Part shown: piece after piece, positions 1 through 8,966 of the stretch
Position numbering within the stretch: position 1 is the stretch's first letter
Layout: the number at the start of each line of letters is the position of its first letter
Assembly: GCF_002277895.1 (NCBI RefSeq)
Contig: NZ_CP023000.1
Span: 186,001 to 250,000, forward strand
Reading direction: 5' to 3'
Length of the DNA stretch: 64,000 nt
DNA from: Rhizobium sp. 11515TR
Lineage (GTDB): Bacteria; Pseudomonadota; Alphaproteobacteria; Rhizobiales; Rhizobiaceae
Notes under the pieces: generated by a model
Seen by the model: the letters and a program-made list of their open reading frames with translations, nothing else
What the model was told of the DNA's origin: nothing
The model's database searches: none
Position numbers and translations under genes: made by a program

Positions 1-45
1 CAATGCCCCGACGATGATGATCGCGGCGAAGGCTGCGGCCTTCAT
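1..45 (-). CDS. Possible 5' end of a divergent gene cut by the window edge
   Basis: On the minus strand an ATG at 45-43 opens a frame that stays open for 15 codons to the window edge and reads MKAAAFAAIIIVGAL, a positively charged then hydrophobic start that could be a signal peptide or membrane anchor. I see no convincing ribosome binding site in front of it, and 15 codons cannot identify a family. It would be divergent from the ABC binding-protein gene that starts 84 bases to the right. It could equally be a chance frame. Confidence 0.25.
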   Translation of the reverse strand, partial: MKAAAFAAIIIVGAL

Positions 46-128
46 GACTGGAAAGGCGATTTCCGGCTGAGCCGGATATTGAGAAGCAGAGAGCCCGTGG
101 GGAGCGGGACAACAAACTGGAGGAGACA

Positions 129-1382
129 ATGCCTATCAATCTAAGAGGGCTGGCAATCGGCCTTTTGCTGACGCTCGCATCTGCGTTCAGTGCCCATGCG
201 GCAGCATCCTGCGGCGACAATAGCGGCAAACCGGCAACCGGCGAGCCGATTATCATCGGCGCCATCACCGGCAAGACCGGGCCGGATGACTTTTCGAATT
301 CCACCAAGGCGGCGAAGGCCTATTTCGATTGCCTGAACGCCAATGGCGGCATCAAGGGCCGGCCGGTCAAATATCTGGTCGAGGACGATCAGTGGAATCC
401 GGAGATCGCCGCGCAACTCGCCGCAAAGCTTGTCAATGACGAGAAGGCCGTGCTGATGGTCGGCAATTCCAGCTATGTCGAGTGCGGAGCGAACGCCGAT
501 TTCTACAAGAAGTCCGGCATCCTTGTCATTGCCGGCGTCGGCGTGCCGCGTGAATGCTATTTTGCCGAGAATTATGCCCCGGCCAATGCCGGGCCGCGCG
601 TCTCCATGCTCGGCGCCATGGGCTATGCGTTAGACAAGCTCAATGCGAAATCCGTCGTCTGCATCGGTCCGAACATCCCGAATGTCGGGACCTGGTCCTG
701 CGACGGCGTGATGCTGCTTGCCAAGGAAAAAGGTTTTGCCGCCCAGACGATCCTTATGGATCCGGGCTCGGCCGACGCCACGTCGATCATCCTGCAGGCG
801 GCTTCAAGCAAGCCGGATGTCATCGTACTTGGCCTGTCGAAGGGCGTGACCGTGCCTTTGCTGACGGCTGCCGAAGAGCAGGGCCTCAACCAGACGATCA
901 CCTTCCTCAGCGCCGCTTCCGCCTACGATCTCTCGGTTCCAGCCACCATCGGTTCCGGTTGGGACGGCAAGTTCTATGTCAACATGGAATTCAACGATCT
1001 CCAGGCGACGACACCGGACAATCAGAATTGGCTCGCAGTGATGGATCAGTACGGTCAGAAGTCCGATCCGCGCGATACCTTCGCCCAGGCCGGCTACCTT
1101 GCGGCGCGTATTGCGGAAAAGGCGCTGATGACGCTCGATCCGGCCAAGATCGACCGCGAGACCGCCTCTGCCGCCGTGCGCCAGATCAAAGGTTTTAAGA
1201 GCGATATCTTCTGCGCTCCCTGGTATTTCGGCGATGGCCAACCGCGCCACAACGCCAATTCGACGACCCGCATGGCCGTCTCCGAGGGCGGAAAGTGGAA
1301 GGTCGTTTCCGACTGCGCACCGTCGCCCGATCCGGAGCTGAAGGACGTGCGTGCTTTCGAAAAGTCCGCCGGCATCAACTGA
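129..1382 (+). CDS. ABC transporter periplasmic binding protein, branched-chain amino acid (LivK/HAAT) type
   Basis: The 417-aa product begins with a signal peptide (hydrophobic core about residues 7-20, cleavage near AHA at 22-24) and then has the layout of type I periplasmic binding proteins of the hydrophobic amino acid family (an early IIGAITGKTG stretch and a central VLMVGNSS strand-turn). It would capture a small organic ligand in the periplasm for the membrane genes that follow. The start is supported by a GGAGG at 119-123. It is the first gene of a five-gene importer set, separated from the permease by a strong hairpin. Family membership is clear. The ligand is not: binding proteins of this family also take aromatic acids, amides and urea, and the downstream SDR suggests a catabolic substrate rather than an amino acid. 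Confidence 0.85.
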   Translation: MPINLRGLAIGLLLTLASAFSAHAAASCGDNSGKPATGEPIIIGAITGKTGPDDFSNSTKAAKAYFDCLNANGGIKGRPVKYLVEDDQWNPEIAAQLAAKLVNDEKAVLMVGNSSYVECGANADFYKKSGILVIAGVGVPRECYFAENYAPANAGPRVSMLGAMGYALDKLNAKSVVCIGPNIPNVGTWSCDGVMLLAKEKGFAAQTILMDPGSADATSIILQAASSKPDVIVLGLSKGVTVPLLTAAEEQGLNQTITFLSAASAYDLSVPATIGSGWDGKFYVNMEFNDLQATTPDNQNWLAVMDQYGQKSDPRDTFAQAGYLAARIAEKALMTLDPAKIDRETASAAVRQIKGFKSDIFCAPWYFGDGQPRHNANSTTRMAVSEGGKWKVVSDCAPSPDPELKDVRAFEKSAGIN

Positions 1383-1394
1383 GTTCTGGCACCA

Positions 1395-1423
1395 TCGGTT
1401 CCGCGGCAAATCCGCGGAACCGA
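1395..1423 (+). promoter_or_regulatory. Intercistronic hairpin after the binding-protein gene
   Basis: A perfect 12-bp inverted repeat (TCGGTTCCGCGG and its complement) surrounds a 5-base loop, starting 12 bases after the binding-protein stop and ending 21 bases before the permease start. There is no T-run, so it looks like an mRNA-stabilising or partial attenuation hairpin rather than a full terminator. Such hairpins are common where a binding protein is made in excess over its permeases. Confidence 0.6.
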
Positions 1424-1444
1424 ACGACCCGAAAGGATCGATCC

Positions 1445-2311
1445 GTGAATCTCTTACCCTTCGTTATCTCCGGCCTGGGCATCGGCGCCGTCTATGCGCT
1501 CTCCGGTGTCGGTCTTGTCGTCCTGTTTCGGGCGACTGGTGTTCTCAATTTCGCATTCGGTGCCTTTGGCGCGATCGGTGCACATTGCGCATGGCAGCTG
1601 CTGGAGTGGAAGGTACCGCTTGCTGTTGCCATTCTTGCCGCTGTTGCTGTGTCGACGGTGATCAGCTTCCTCTATGGGCGGGTCTTCGCGCCCATGCTGT
1701 CGCATCGTGATATCGTCGTTCGCGCCGTCGGCACTTTGGCGCCCGCCCTGTTGCTGATCGCAATCATGGGCGTGATCTGGGGTGAATTGCCGCGCCGTCT
1801 GCAGTTCCCGACCGACCAGATGTTCGTCTCGCTCTTTGCCGTGCGCCTGACCTTCACGCGCATCATCGCTATCGGCCTCGCCGTCGTCATGGTCGTAGCA
1901 GTCACGTTGCTTCTAGCCCGTACGCGCCTTGGCTTGGATATGCGGGCGCTTGCCAATGATCGCGATCTCAGCGCCATCCTCGGCGTGCGCATCCTTTACA
2001 CGGAAACCGCAGCCTGGATCATGACCGGCGTTTTCTCCGGCTTCGCCGGCCTGTTGCTGGCCGATCTCGTCCGGCTGCAAGGCACCTTTCTCACTCTGCT
2101 GGTGATCCCGGCGATTGCCGCGGCGATCCTCGGCCAATTGCAGTCGCTGTGGCAAACCGCTGTTGCCGGCATTCTGATCGGCATCACCGAGGCCGTGCTG
2201 ACGCCCGTCGCCTGGATATCGCCCTATCGCGCAGCAGCTCCCTTCATCATCGCGCTTGTCGCGGTCACTATCCTGGGAGGCACCGCGAAAGTCGCGTTGA
2301 AGGACCGATGA
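1445..2311 (+). CDS. ABC transporter permease, LivH type
   Basis: The 288-aa protein is an integral membrane permease of the branched-chain amino acid ABC family. Its first segment (GLGIGAVYALSGVGLVVLFR) matches the conserved LivH start and several hydrophobic helices follow. I place the start at the GTG at 1445, preceded by AAAGGA at 1432-1437. A longer frame open from 1295 would run back into the binding-protein gene and has no homology-like content. The stop overlaps the next gene start by four bases (ATGA), which indicates translational coupling. It would pair with the next permease to form the membrane channel of the importer. Confidence 0.85.
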   Translation: MNLLPFVISGLGIGAVYALSGVGLVVLFRATGVLNFAFGAFGAIGAHCAWQLLEWKVPLAVAILAAVAVSTVISFLYGRVFAPMLSHRDIVVRAVGTLAPALLLIAIMGVIWGELPRRLQFPTDQMFVSLFAVRLTFTRIIAIGLAVVMVVAVTLLLARTRLGLDMRALANDRDLSAILGVRILYTETAAWIMTGVFSGFAGLLLADLVRLQGTFLTLLVIPAIAAAILGQLQSLWQTAVAGILIGITEAVLTPVAWISPYRAAAPFIIALVAVTILGGTAKVALKDR

Positions 2312-3345
2312 CCGTTCAGGAGCAAACAATCGCCCCAACAGCCGAAGGCATATCGATGGTGCGTCTGCCCAAGCAGCTTCTTCATGTGCCTGTGACGATG
2401 GCAATCTTTTCCATCGTCGTTGCCTGCCTTGCCAATTCCTTCTGGCTCTCTGCCGCAACCTCGGCCGTCGCACTCTCTCTATCGGTCGCCGGGCTTGCCA
2501 TTCTCTATGGTCAGCTCGGCCTCGTCTCCCTTTGCCAGTTCGCCCTTGTTGGCGTCGGTGGCTGGGTGACGCTGCGCGTCGGCCACGCCTTTCATCCACC
2601 ATTCGAATTGAGCCTGCTTGCCGGCGGTGTCGCCGCTTCGTTGGTGGGATTGGCGTTCGGCGTACCCGCCTTGCGCCTGCGCGGCCTCTATCTCGCGCTC
2701 GTGACGCTGATGCTGGCGGGTGCCTTCCAGATCGTCATCAGCGCCTGGGGCTTTCCGGATGGCGGTCCCGGTTTCCTCGGACGGGCCGACGGCGCCGGCC
2801 GCGCCATGCTCGCAAGACCGGCAGTCGCCGATGGAGAAATCCCTTACTTCTTCTATGTCTGCGCGGTGGCGGCGCTCGGCCTGCTGATCGCACAATGGCA
2901 CAAGCTTGCTCGCCCCGGCCGGGCATGGGCGCTGATCCGCAAGGGCGAGACGGTTGCCGTTGCAAGCGGCGTCAATGTACTCATCTACAATGCCTGGGCA
3001 TTCGCTTTGAGTGGCCTTCTCGCCGGCCTTGCCGGCGGATTGCTGGCGGGCAATGTCGGCCAGCTTGATGGGCGCGCTTTCGGCGCCTTCGAAAGCCTCA
3101 ATCTCTTTGCGCTCGCCATCGTCGGCGGTGTCTTCAACTGGTACGGCGCCGTCATCGCCGGCCTGCTGCTGCGCGCAGTACCGGCGTTGCTCACCGATCT
3201 CGGCATTGACGGCTATGTGACAATCGGGATTTTCGGCGTCGCCCTGTTCCATGCGCTGGCGACGGCGCCCACAGGCATTGCCGGCCAAATATCGGCTCTC
3301 GTCACACGGCTGAATGCGGCACTTTCCAGGGGGAAGGCGGGATGA
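2308..3345 (+). CDS. ABC transporter permease, LivM type
   Basis: The 345-aa product is the second permease of the importer. It shows the LivM-type central block (FGVPALRLRGLYLALVTLM, about residues 116-134), in which the RGLYLALVTL element is typical, and multiple membrane helices. The ATG at 2308 overlaps the TGA of the preceding gene, and the frame upstream of it lies wholly inside that gene, so this start is preferred. Its own stop overlaps the next ATG in the same way. With the LivH-type protein it forms the inner-membrane translocation pore. Confidence 0.85.
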   Translation: MTVQEQTIAPTAEGISMVRLPKQLLHVPVTMAIFSIVVACLANSFWLSAATSAVALSLSVAGLAILYGQLGLVSLCQFALVGVGGWVTLRVGHAFHPPFELSLLAGGVAASLVGLAFGVPALRLRGLYLALVTLMLAGAFQIVISAWGFPDGGPGFLGRADGAGRAMLARPAVADGEIPYFFYVCAVAALGLLIAQWHKLARPGRAWALIRKGETVAVASGVNVLIYNAWAFALSGLLAGLAGGLLAGNVGQLDGRAFGAFESLNLFALAIVGGVFNWYGAVIAGLLLRAVPALLTDLGIDGYVTIGIFGVALFHALATAPTGIAGQISALVTRLNAALSRGKAG

Positions 3346-4046
3346 TCAAGATCGACAACCTCATCGTTCAGTTCGGTGGTATCAGGCCGATCAATGAGCT
3401 CACCGCCAAGCTGACTGCGCCGGTTGCCGGTCTCATCGGCCCGAACGGAGCCGGCAAGACCACTTTGCTCAACGTACTTTCCGGTTTCGTGAAACCGGTC
3501 CAGGGCTCGGTCTCGCTCGGTGAGCAGGCGCTGCTGCCGATGTCGCCCCTGCAGCGGGTGCGTGCCGGCTTGCGCCGCTCGTTCCAGACCGAGCAGGTGG
3601 TGGAGGATTTGACGGTTGCCGGCAATGTCGCGGCGATCGCCGATCATGTCGTTGGCGCGGGACACCGGTCCCATACCGTCGATCAGGCCCTCGCCTTCGT
3701 CGGCCTCACCGATGTTGCCGATCGGCTCGGTCAATCCCTCAATCTCTTCCAGCGCCGCCTTGTCGAGCTGGCGAAATGCGTCGTCGGCGAACCGAAGCTC
3801 ATTCTGCTCGACGAACCGGCTGCGGGCCTGACCGAGGAGGAGGGGAAGGCCTTTCGCGAGCTGGTGCTGCGCATTCCGGTGGAATTCCGGGCGCAGGTGC
3901 TGATCATCGACCACGATGTGGACCTCATCCGTTCGATGTGCAGCGAAACCATGGTGCTCGACTACGGCAAGCTTCTGGCGCTCGGCCCGACGCAGTCGGT
4001 TCTGGCCAATCCCAATGTGCGGCGCGCCTATCTGGGGGAGTTTTGA
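3342..4046 (+). CDS. ABC transporter ATP-binding protein, LivG type
   Basis: This 234-aa cytoplasmic ATPase contains a Walker A motif (GPNGAGKTT, about residues 33-41) and a Walker B with the catalytic glutamate (LILLDEPAAGL), followed by the H-loop histidine in IIDHDVDLI. The signature region reads LNLFQRRLVELAK, where the usual LSGGQ-like sequence is weak (SLNLFQRRL). That degeneracy is worth noting but the partner ATPase has a canonical signature. It starts in a four-base overlap with the permease gene. It powers the import complex as a heterodimer with the next gene product. Confidence 0.85.
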   Translation: MIKIDNLIVQFGGIRPINELTAKLTAPVAGLIGPNGAGKTTLLNVLSGFVKPVQGSVSLGEQALLPMSPLQRVRAGLRRSFQTEQVVEDLTVAGNVAAIADHVVGAGHRSHTVDQALAFVGLTDVADRLGQSLNLFQRRLVELAKCVVGEPKLILLDEPAAGLTEEEGKAFRELVLRIPVEFRAQVLIIDHDVDLIRSMCSETMVLDYGKLLALGPTQSVLANPNVRRAYLGEF

Positions 4047-4047
4047 C

Positions 4048-4764
4048 ATGGACATCGCATCGGAAATCAGCGTCGAAAATCTCGTCGTCGAGCGTGGCGG
4101 CAAGCGCGTCATTCATGACGTTTCCTTTTCCGTCACGGCCGGGAAGATCACGACATTGCTGGGCGCCAACGGCGCCGGAAAGTCGAGCACGGTCATGGCC
4201 ATGGCCGGCGTCCTGCCGCGCGGCGGTTCTGTGAGCCTCGGTGGCGCGGCGCTCGAAGGGTTCTCGCCCGATCGCGTTCGCCGCGCCGGTCTTGCGCTTG
4301 TGCCGGAAGGGCATCGTGTGCTCGGCCAGCTTTCCGTCGAGGACAATATTCTTGTGGCGGCGCTGGAGGGATCGGCGGCTGCCCGGCGAGAAGGGCTGGC
4401 CCATGCCTATGAGATCTTTCCCGAACTATCGGAGCGGCGGCGTCAATCGGCATCGGATCTTTCGGGCGGCCAGAAGCAGATGGTCGCGATGGCGCAGGCC
4501 TTCATTGCCAAGCCGCGCTTCATGATCGTCGATGAACTGTCGCTTGGCCTGGCGCCGGCCGTCGTCAAGCGATTGGCCGAGGCATTGAAAATTGCCGCTG
4601 CGCGCGGCATCGGCGTTTTGCTGATCGAGCAGTTTGCCAATCTCGCGCTCGATCTTGCCGATCGGGCTCTCGTGTTGGAACGCGGCCGCCTGGTCTTTTC
4701 AGGCGCTGCCGCGACGCTCAAGACGCAACCGGACATTCTGCATGGCGCCTATCTGGCAAGCTGA
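4048..4764 (+). CDS. ABC transporter ATP-binding protein, LivF type
   Basis: The 238-aa product is the second ATPase of the importer. It has Walker A (GANGAGKSS), a canonical signature (LSGGQKQMVAMA), Walker B (FMIVDELSLGLAP) and the LivF-typical PEGHRVLGQLSVEDN block. The ATG at 4048 lies two bases after the stop of the preceding gene, so translation is probably coupled. The reading frame is open further upstream but that part shadows the LivG-type gene. Note Walker B reads VDELSLGL rather than DEPSLGL, a common variation in this family. Confidence 0.87.
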   Translation: MDIASEISVENLVVERGGKRVIHDVSFSVTAGKITTLLGANGAGKSSTVMAMAGVLPRGGSVSLGGAALEGFSPDRVRRAGLALVPEGHRVLGQLSVEDNILVAALEGSAAARREGLAHAYEIFPELSERRRQSASDLSGGQKQMVAMAQAFIAKPRFMIVDELSLGLAPAVVKRLAEALKIAAARGIGVLLIEQFANLALDLADRALVLERGRLVFSGAAATLKTQPDILHGAYLAS

Positions 4765-4778
4765 AGCGAGGGGCCTTC

Positions 4779-5495
4779 ATGACATTTTCTGCCGATCTTT
4801 TTGCCGAACGAACCGTCATCGTTGCCGGCGGTACATCAGGCATAGGGGCCGCAACCGCGCAACGTTTCGTCGATCTCGGCGCCCGCGTCGTAAGTTTTGG
4901 GCTTGGTGCCGCAATGGCGCCGCCGAGCCGCCGGATCGAAAATCGCGAGCTTGACGTACTGAATCCCGGTGCGATGGAAGCTTTCTTCTCCTCGGTCGAG
5001 GCGATCGATATCCTCGTGAATTGCACTGGTGTCAGTCGCGATAGAGGCGAATGGGAGAAGACTGCATTCGATGAGGTGATGGCAATCAATCTCACATCGG
5101 TCATGGATTGTTGTCGCCTGGCGCGTCCACGCATGCGGGCGGGGTCGGCGATGGTCAACATCGCCTCGATGTATTCGACGTTCGGCGCTGCCGATCGGCC
5201 GGCCTATGCGGCGAGCAAAGGCGCGATCGTCCAATTGACAAAGTCTCTGGCCCAGGAATATGCGCAGGCCGACATCCGCGTGAACGCTGTTGCGCCCGGC
5301 TGGATCGTCACGCCCTTGAGTCGCGGGCTGTTTGCCGACGAACAGGCATCAACGCCGATTTTCAGGCGAATTCCGGCCGGGCGATGGGGGGCTTCCGAAG
5401 ACGTCGCCGATGCAATTGTCTTTCTGTCATCCGATGCCGCGCGCTATATCACTGGCGCCTGCCTGCCGGTCGATGGCGGCTATCTCACCTCCTGA
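4779..5495 (+). CDS. SDR-family NAD(P)-dependent oxidoreductase
   Basis: This 238-aa short-chain dehydrogenase has the nucleotide-binding GGTSGIG motif at residues 17-23, the catalytic serine in NIAS (S130) and the YAASK active site (Y143, K147). It ends with the usual SDR tail (ITGACLPVDGGYLTS). It begins 14 bases after the ATPase gene with a GAGGGG in front, so it belongs to the importer operon. It probably oxidises or reduces the imported compound or an early breakdown product. The substrate cannot be read from sequence. Confidence 0.85.
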   Translation: MTFSADLFAERTVIVAGGTSGIGAATAQRFVDLGARVVSFGLGAAMAPPSRRIENRELDVLNPGAMEAFFSSVEAIDILVNCTGVSRDRGEWEKTAFDEVMAINLTSVMDCCRLARPRMRAGSAMVNIASMYSTFGAADRPAYAASKGAIVQLTKSLAQEYAQADIRVNAVAPGWIVTPLSRGLFADEQASTPIFRRIPAGRWGASEDVADAIVFLSSDAARYITGACLPVDGGYLTS

Positions 5496-5503
5496 GGACA
5501 TCG

Positions 5504-6451
5504 ATGATGGTTGCAGCGCTTCACCGACATGTCGATAGCGCCAGCGGACGGGCGTTCGCGAGACTAGCGCGCGATCTCTTCGGCAATGTCCGGCTAGATT
5601 TCGGTATCGCAGATGAAGAAAAGAGCCGGATGACCTCCGCCATGCTGGGCACCTGCCGGCTGACGCGACTGGAGGCGGATCAGCATGTCGTTTTCCGCGA
5701 GCATGTGGCGGCAGCGCCGGAAGATCCCGACGCGATCAAGCTGATCGTGCAGACGGAGGGTAGCGCGTCACTAACGCAGGGCGGATTACATGTATCCCTC
5801 TCGCGGGATGCAGTCGTCGTCTACGATCCAAGCCGCCCCTATATGCTGACGAACAGCACAGAAGTCCGCCAACTGTTGCTGCAATTGCCGCGTCATGCGC
5901 TGCCCGCCACCGCCGTGGAACGGTTGGTTCAGCCCTTCACGGCGCATGCCGAGCGAGACGGAATGTGCCGGATACTCCTGTCTCTAATGGATTCGACCAT
6001 CCATGAGATCGACCATCTTGACGAGGCGCGGCGCTCAAGCGTCGGCCAGACCATGATCGAGCTTGTGCGCACAATGATCGGCGCCGATCTGTCGCAAGCA
6101 AAGCCTGTTGCTAATCCGCTTGATGTGTTGCTGCGGCGGATCAAGGACTTCATCGAGATCAATCTCGAACGGCCGGACCTGTCCGTCACCTTGATCGCGC
6201 GCCGTATGGGCTGCTCGGTGCGTTACGTCTACCGTGCATTTGAGGTCGAGCGCCTGACGCCCTCGGATTACATATGGGATCTGCGTGTGCAGAAAGCCGC
6301 GGCAAAGCTGCGGGAAGCCGGCGGTCATGCCGGAGAAATAGCCGCGATCGCCTTTGCGCTCGGCTTTTCTTCTAGCGCGCATTTTTCGCGCGCCTTCCGC
6401 CATCGATATGGCGTTTCGCCGTCGCAATGGCGCAAGGCCGGGGACTCTTAG
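5504..6451 (+). CDS. AraC-family transcriptional regulator
   Basis: The 315-aa protein has an N-terminal AraC-binding-domain-like sensor (about residues 30-190, with the VVVYDPSRPYML strand typical of cupin-like sensors) and a C-terminal double helix-turn-helix (about residues 210-312) ending in FSSSAHFSRAFRHRYGVSPSQWR. I place the start at the tandem ATGs at 5504/5507, nine bases after the SDR stop. A longer open frame from 5108 lies within the SDR gene. As last gene of the operon it probably controls the importer and SDR, responding to the imported compound. Confidence 0.85.
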   Translation: MMVAALHRHVDSASGRAFARLARDLFGNVRLDFGIADEEKSRMTSAMLGTCRLTRLEADQHVVFREHVAAAPEDPDAIKLIVQTEGSASLTQGGLHVSLSRDAVVVYDPSRPYMLTNSTEVRQLLLQLPRHALPATAVERLVQPFTAHAERDGMCRILLSLMDSTIHEIDHLDEARRSSVGQTMIELVRTMIGADLSQAKPVANPLDVLLRRIKDFIEINLERPDLSVTLIARRMGCSVRYVYRAFEVERLTPSDYIWDLRVQKAAAKLREAGGHAGEIAAIAFALGFSSSAHFSRAFRHRYGVSPSQWRKAGDS

Positions 6452-6493
6452 ACGAGATAAGGTAGTCCGGTCAAAGCCGAGCCAACAGGGTTC

Positions 6494-6883
6494 TCATCGC
6501 ATGGATTCGGCTACTCTCAGCGTATCGGTGAACTGCTCGAAACGCCGGATCTTGTCTCCCGCCACGCCCCAGACATGTACGACGCGGGCCTTGAAAGCTT
6601 TCCCGGTCTGCTTGTTAGTGCCACTATAGTCCCCCACACCCACGACGACGTCGCCGGCGTCGAGCAGGCGTTCGAGCTTGAAGGTGTAATCGTCGAAGGC
6701 CTCTCCAAGTGCCTGGAAGACGTTCTCGAAGATCTCCTGCGGGCCGATATAAGTGCCCGCGCAGAGAAAGCCATCCATTTCCGTCCAGCGGCAGTCGGGG
6801 GCGATGTCCGCAAGCATGCCATCTATGTCGTGGCGGTCATTGGCGTCGTAATGCGCCTTTACGATATCGAATGCTGTGCGCAT
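6494..6883 (-). CDS. SnoaL-like / NTF2-fold small protein
   Basis: The 129-aa protein has the pattern of the SnoaL-like polyketide cyclase/NTF2 superfamily. An N-terminal helix (AFDIVKAHYDANDRHDIDGM) leads to CRWTEMDGF, and a terminal strand carries VVHVWGVAGDKIRRFEQFTDT. Members are ketosteroid-isomerase-like enzymes or ligand-binding domains. It is the last gene of a minus-strand trio (SDR, MoaF-like, this gene), lying seven bases after the MoaF-like stop, and is convergent with the AraC gene. Its role is probably isomerisation or binding of a small intermediate in the trio's pathway; this is inference. Confidence 0.7.
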   Translation of the reverse strand: MRTAFDIVKAHYDANDRHDIDGMLADIAPDCRWTEMDGFLCAGTYIGPQEIFENVFQALGEAFDDYTFKLERLLDAGDVVVGVGDYSGTNKQTGKAFKARVVHVWGVAGDKIRRFEQFTDTLRVAESMR

Positions 6884-6890
6884 GGGGCCC

Positions 6891-7670
6891 TCACACGGGT
6901 TCTTGGTTGGGCAGATAATAGGTCATCGAGGCCTTGCGGATGAAGGCGCCGGCCGGGCTGTTCTGGATGCGGCCATCCCCGGTGATGCCGAGGAACTTGC
7001 CTGTCGAGCGCATGTCGTTGAAATTGTAGAAAAATGTGGACGCAACCGCGATCTTGAATTCACGGAAGGTGAAGATGTAGAGATTGTCCCCGAACTTATA
7101 GGTCGTGGTCAGGTCGACATCGCCGTGGCCACGCTGCACGCCGACAAGGCATTGCCAGGCATAGCGCTGCGACGAGAGGTAGGTGTGCTCGTAAACGTGG
7201 TTGGGGCTATAAGTGAAATGCGCCCTCAGCCCGATCAGGTCGCGGCTCTCATGCGGCACCGGTCCGCTTGCCGCACCGCCTTCGATGATGCCTGGACGGA
7301 AGATCTGGGCGACCTGCGGTTCGCCGATGGACTCCTTAGGTTCGCGAACGACGGAGTAAATGGAAAGCACGCGGCGCGTTTCGGTATTGAGGATCAGCGT
7401 CTCGGCTTCCCTGGGCCGGCCGGCAAAGATGATCTCGACGAAATAAGTCTTCGGCGCGACTTCGATCACCTCGGATAAATCGTTTCCGCCGTCCTTGCCA
7501 TCCGACCATTTGACCTCGCCCTTGGCGAAGGCAAGCTCCAGGGTGCGACCGTCATCGAACGTGATCTTGTGAGACGTGCCGGTCAAAGCCTCCGTTGCTG
7601 GCAACCGGTTCGTGTCGATGCCATAGGCGAATTCGTCGTAGGTTTTCCAATCCTTCGGATTTTGGTTCAT
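6891..7670 (-). CDS. MoaF-like protein (two MoaF-type domains)
   Basis: The 259-aa product resembles MoaF-family proteins. Two lipocalin-like halves are visible: an N-terminal part with ITFDDGRTLELAF and WSDG (about residues 30-75), and a C-terminal part (about 140-245) with THVYEHTYLSS-like and TYKFGDNLYIFTFREF segments. MoaF was named in the enterobacterial monoamine-inducible operon; its biochemical activity is not established to my knowledge. It has no signal peptide, so it should be cytoplasmic. It sits 19 bases after an SDR and 7 before a SnoaL-like gene, an arrangement that suggests a dedicated catabolic step for an aromatic or terpenoid-like compound (inference). Confidence 0.65.
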   Translation of the reverse strand: MNQNPKDWKTYDEFAYGIDTNRLPATEALTGTSHKITFDDGRTLELAFAKGEVKWSDGKDGGNDLSEVIEVAPKTYFVEIIFAGRPREAETLILNTETRRVLSIYSVVREPKESIGEPQVAQIFRPGIIEGGAASGPVPHESRDLIGLRAHFTYSPNHVYEHTYLSSQRYAWQCLVGVQRGHGDVDLTTTYKFGDNLYIFTFREFKIAVASTFFYNFNDMRSTGKFLGITGDGRIQNSPAGAFIRKASMTYYLPNQEPV

Positions 7671-7689
7671 CGCTAATTCCTCCTATTGA

Positions 7690-8478
7690 TCATTCTGCGA
7701 AGGCGAGAGTGGGCAGATCGACAGTGCCGGCGCCGCCGTCGACGGTCAGCACCGCGCCGTTGATCATCGAAGCCTCGCCCGAGGCGAGGAAGCAGACGGC
7801 ATTGGCGACGTCTTCGGCAGTTGCCGGCCGGCCAAGCGGCACGTTCTTGGTGACGAGCACATAGGCCTCCTCGATGCTGTTCAACTTGTACTTCTCGACA
7901 ATGAACTCCATCTGCCCATCGGCCATGGCGGTCGTGACCCAGCCGGGGCAGACGGTATTGGTGCGAACGCCCTTGCGGCCATAGTCGCGCGCCAGCGATT
8001 TCGCGAGGCCGATGCAGCCGTGCTTCATGGTTACGTAACCTGCAGCATCCGGCCCCGCAAAGAGCCCGGCAATCGAAGCAAGAACGACGATGTTGCCCCG
8101 GCTCTTGATAAGATGGGGCAGGGATTCGCGAGCGCTGACGAAGGCGGTGTTGAGGTTGAGACGAACGGCGAGGTCCCACGTCTCGTCCGACATGCTGACC
8201 GTCGGCCCGACGCCATGGCCGCCGGCATTGGCGATCAGAATGTCGAGGCCGCCATAGATCTCGACAACCTTCTCGACGGCTGCCTTCATCGCCACACCAT
8301 CGGCGGCATCGGCCGCGACGATGGTCGCGCCGATTTCATCGGCCACGGCACGCAGCGGTTCGGGACGGCGCCCAACGAGCGCGACATTGCCGCCCTCCTG
8401 CCGGATGCGGCGCGCAACCGCCGCGCCGATGCCCGTACCGCCGCCGGTGATCAGGGCGGTCTTGTTCTTGAAACGCAT
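7690..8478 (-). CDS. SDR-family oxidoreductase
   Basis: The 262-aa product has the SDR cofactor motif TGGGTGIG (residues 11-18), the NAG motif (ANAGG near 83-87), the catalytic serine in LASIAG (S135) and a YVTMK active site (Y148, K152). The C-terminal block INGAVLTVDGG is typical. It is the first gene of the SDR/MoaF/SnoaL trio, and its start is preceded by a good GGAGGAG a few bases upstream on the minus strand (complement of ctcctcctc at 8481-8489). It probably dehydrogenates a hydroxylated intermediate. The 560 bases upstream separate it from a divergent SDR gene. Confidence 0.85.
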   Translation of the reverse strand: MRFKNKTALITGGGTGIGAAVARRIRQEGGNVALVGRRPEPLRAVADEIGATIVAADAADGVAMKAAVEKVVEIYGGLDILIANAGGHGVGPTVSMSDETWDLAVRLNLNTAFVSARESLPHLIKSRGNIVVLASIAGLFAGPDAAGYVTMKHGCIGLAKSLARDYGRKGVRTNTVCPGWVTTAMADGQMEFIVEKYKLNSIEEAYVLVTKNVPLGRPATAEDVANAVCFLASGEASMINGAVLTVDGGAGTVDLPTLAFAE

Positions 8479-8840
8479 GTCTCCTCCTCTTGGCTTTCCG
8501 GTTCATCATGGCCGATACTTGCGGAGACGTCGCGTCCAGCTGTGCAGTCCGTTTTGACTGAGCGTGCACACGGCTTTCTCTATGCCGAAATTTGCGTGAT
8601 GAGGCGCAAGGTCACGCGACGCCAGCGGCATGGCCTCTGCAATTGATATACCTCGACGTCCTGAGGCGACTTTGACGCGCCTTCGCTCATGAACACGATG
8701 TCTGAGAAGCCAGTGAATTCGCTTGCCTATTGCATGCATGTATGGCCATCGAGAGAGAACACGTAGGATTGCTTCATGGCCGAGTTCGATAATGACGGCT
8801 TATGCCAAACTGGCTGGCGGCGCCGTGTCTCTAATCAGCT

Positions 8841-8868
8841 TTGACAAGCCTAATCAGGTACTTAATCT
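8841..8868 (+). promoter_or_regulatory. Candidate sigma-70 promoter
   Basis: A consensus -35 box TTGACA (8841-8846) is followed after 16 bases by TAATCT (8863-8868), which matches the -10 box moderately. It points toward the SDR/FAD operon, about 170 bases upstream of its start. The call rests on sequence resemblance alone. Confidence 0.3.
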
Positions 8869-8966
8869 ATCTGGGTGGGGTGTCGCAGGTTCTGATCCAT
8901 TCAAGAGCTTGGGTATCCTCCATTGCACATTCCTTCCAACAGACGCTGAAATTCTTCAAGACATTT

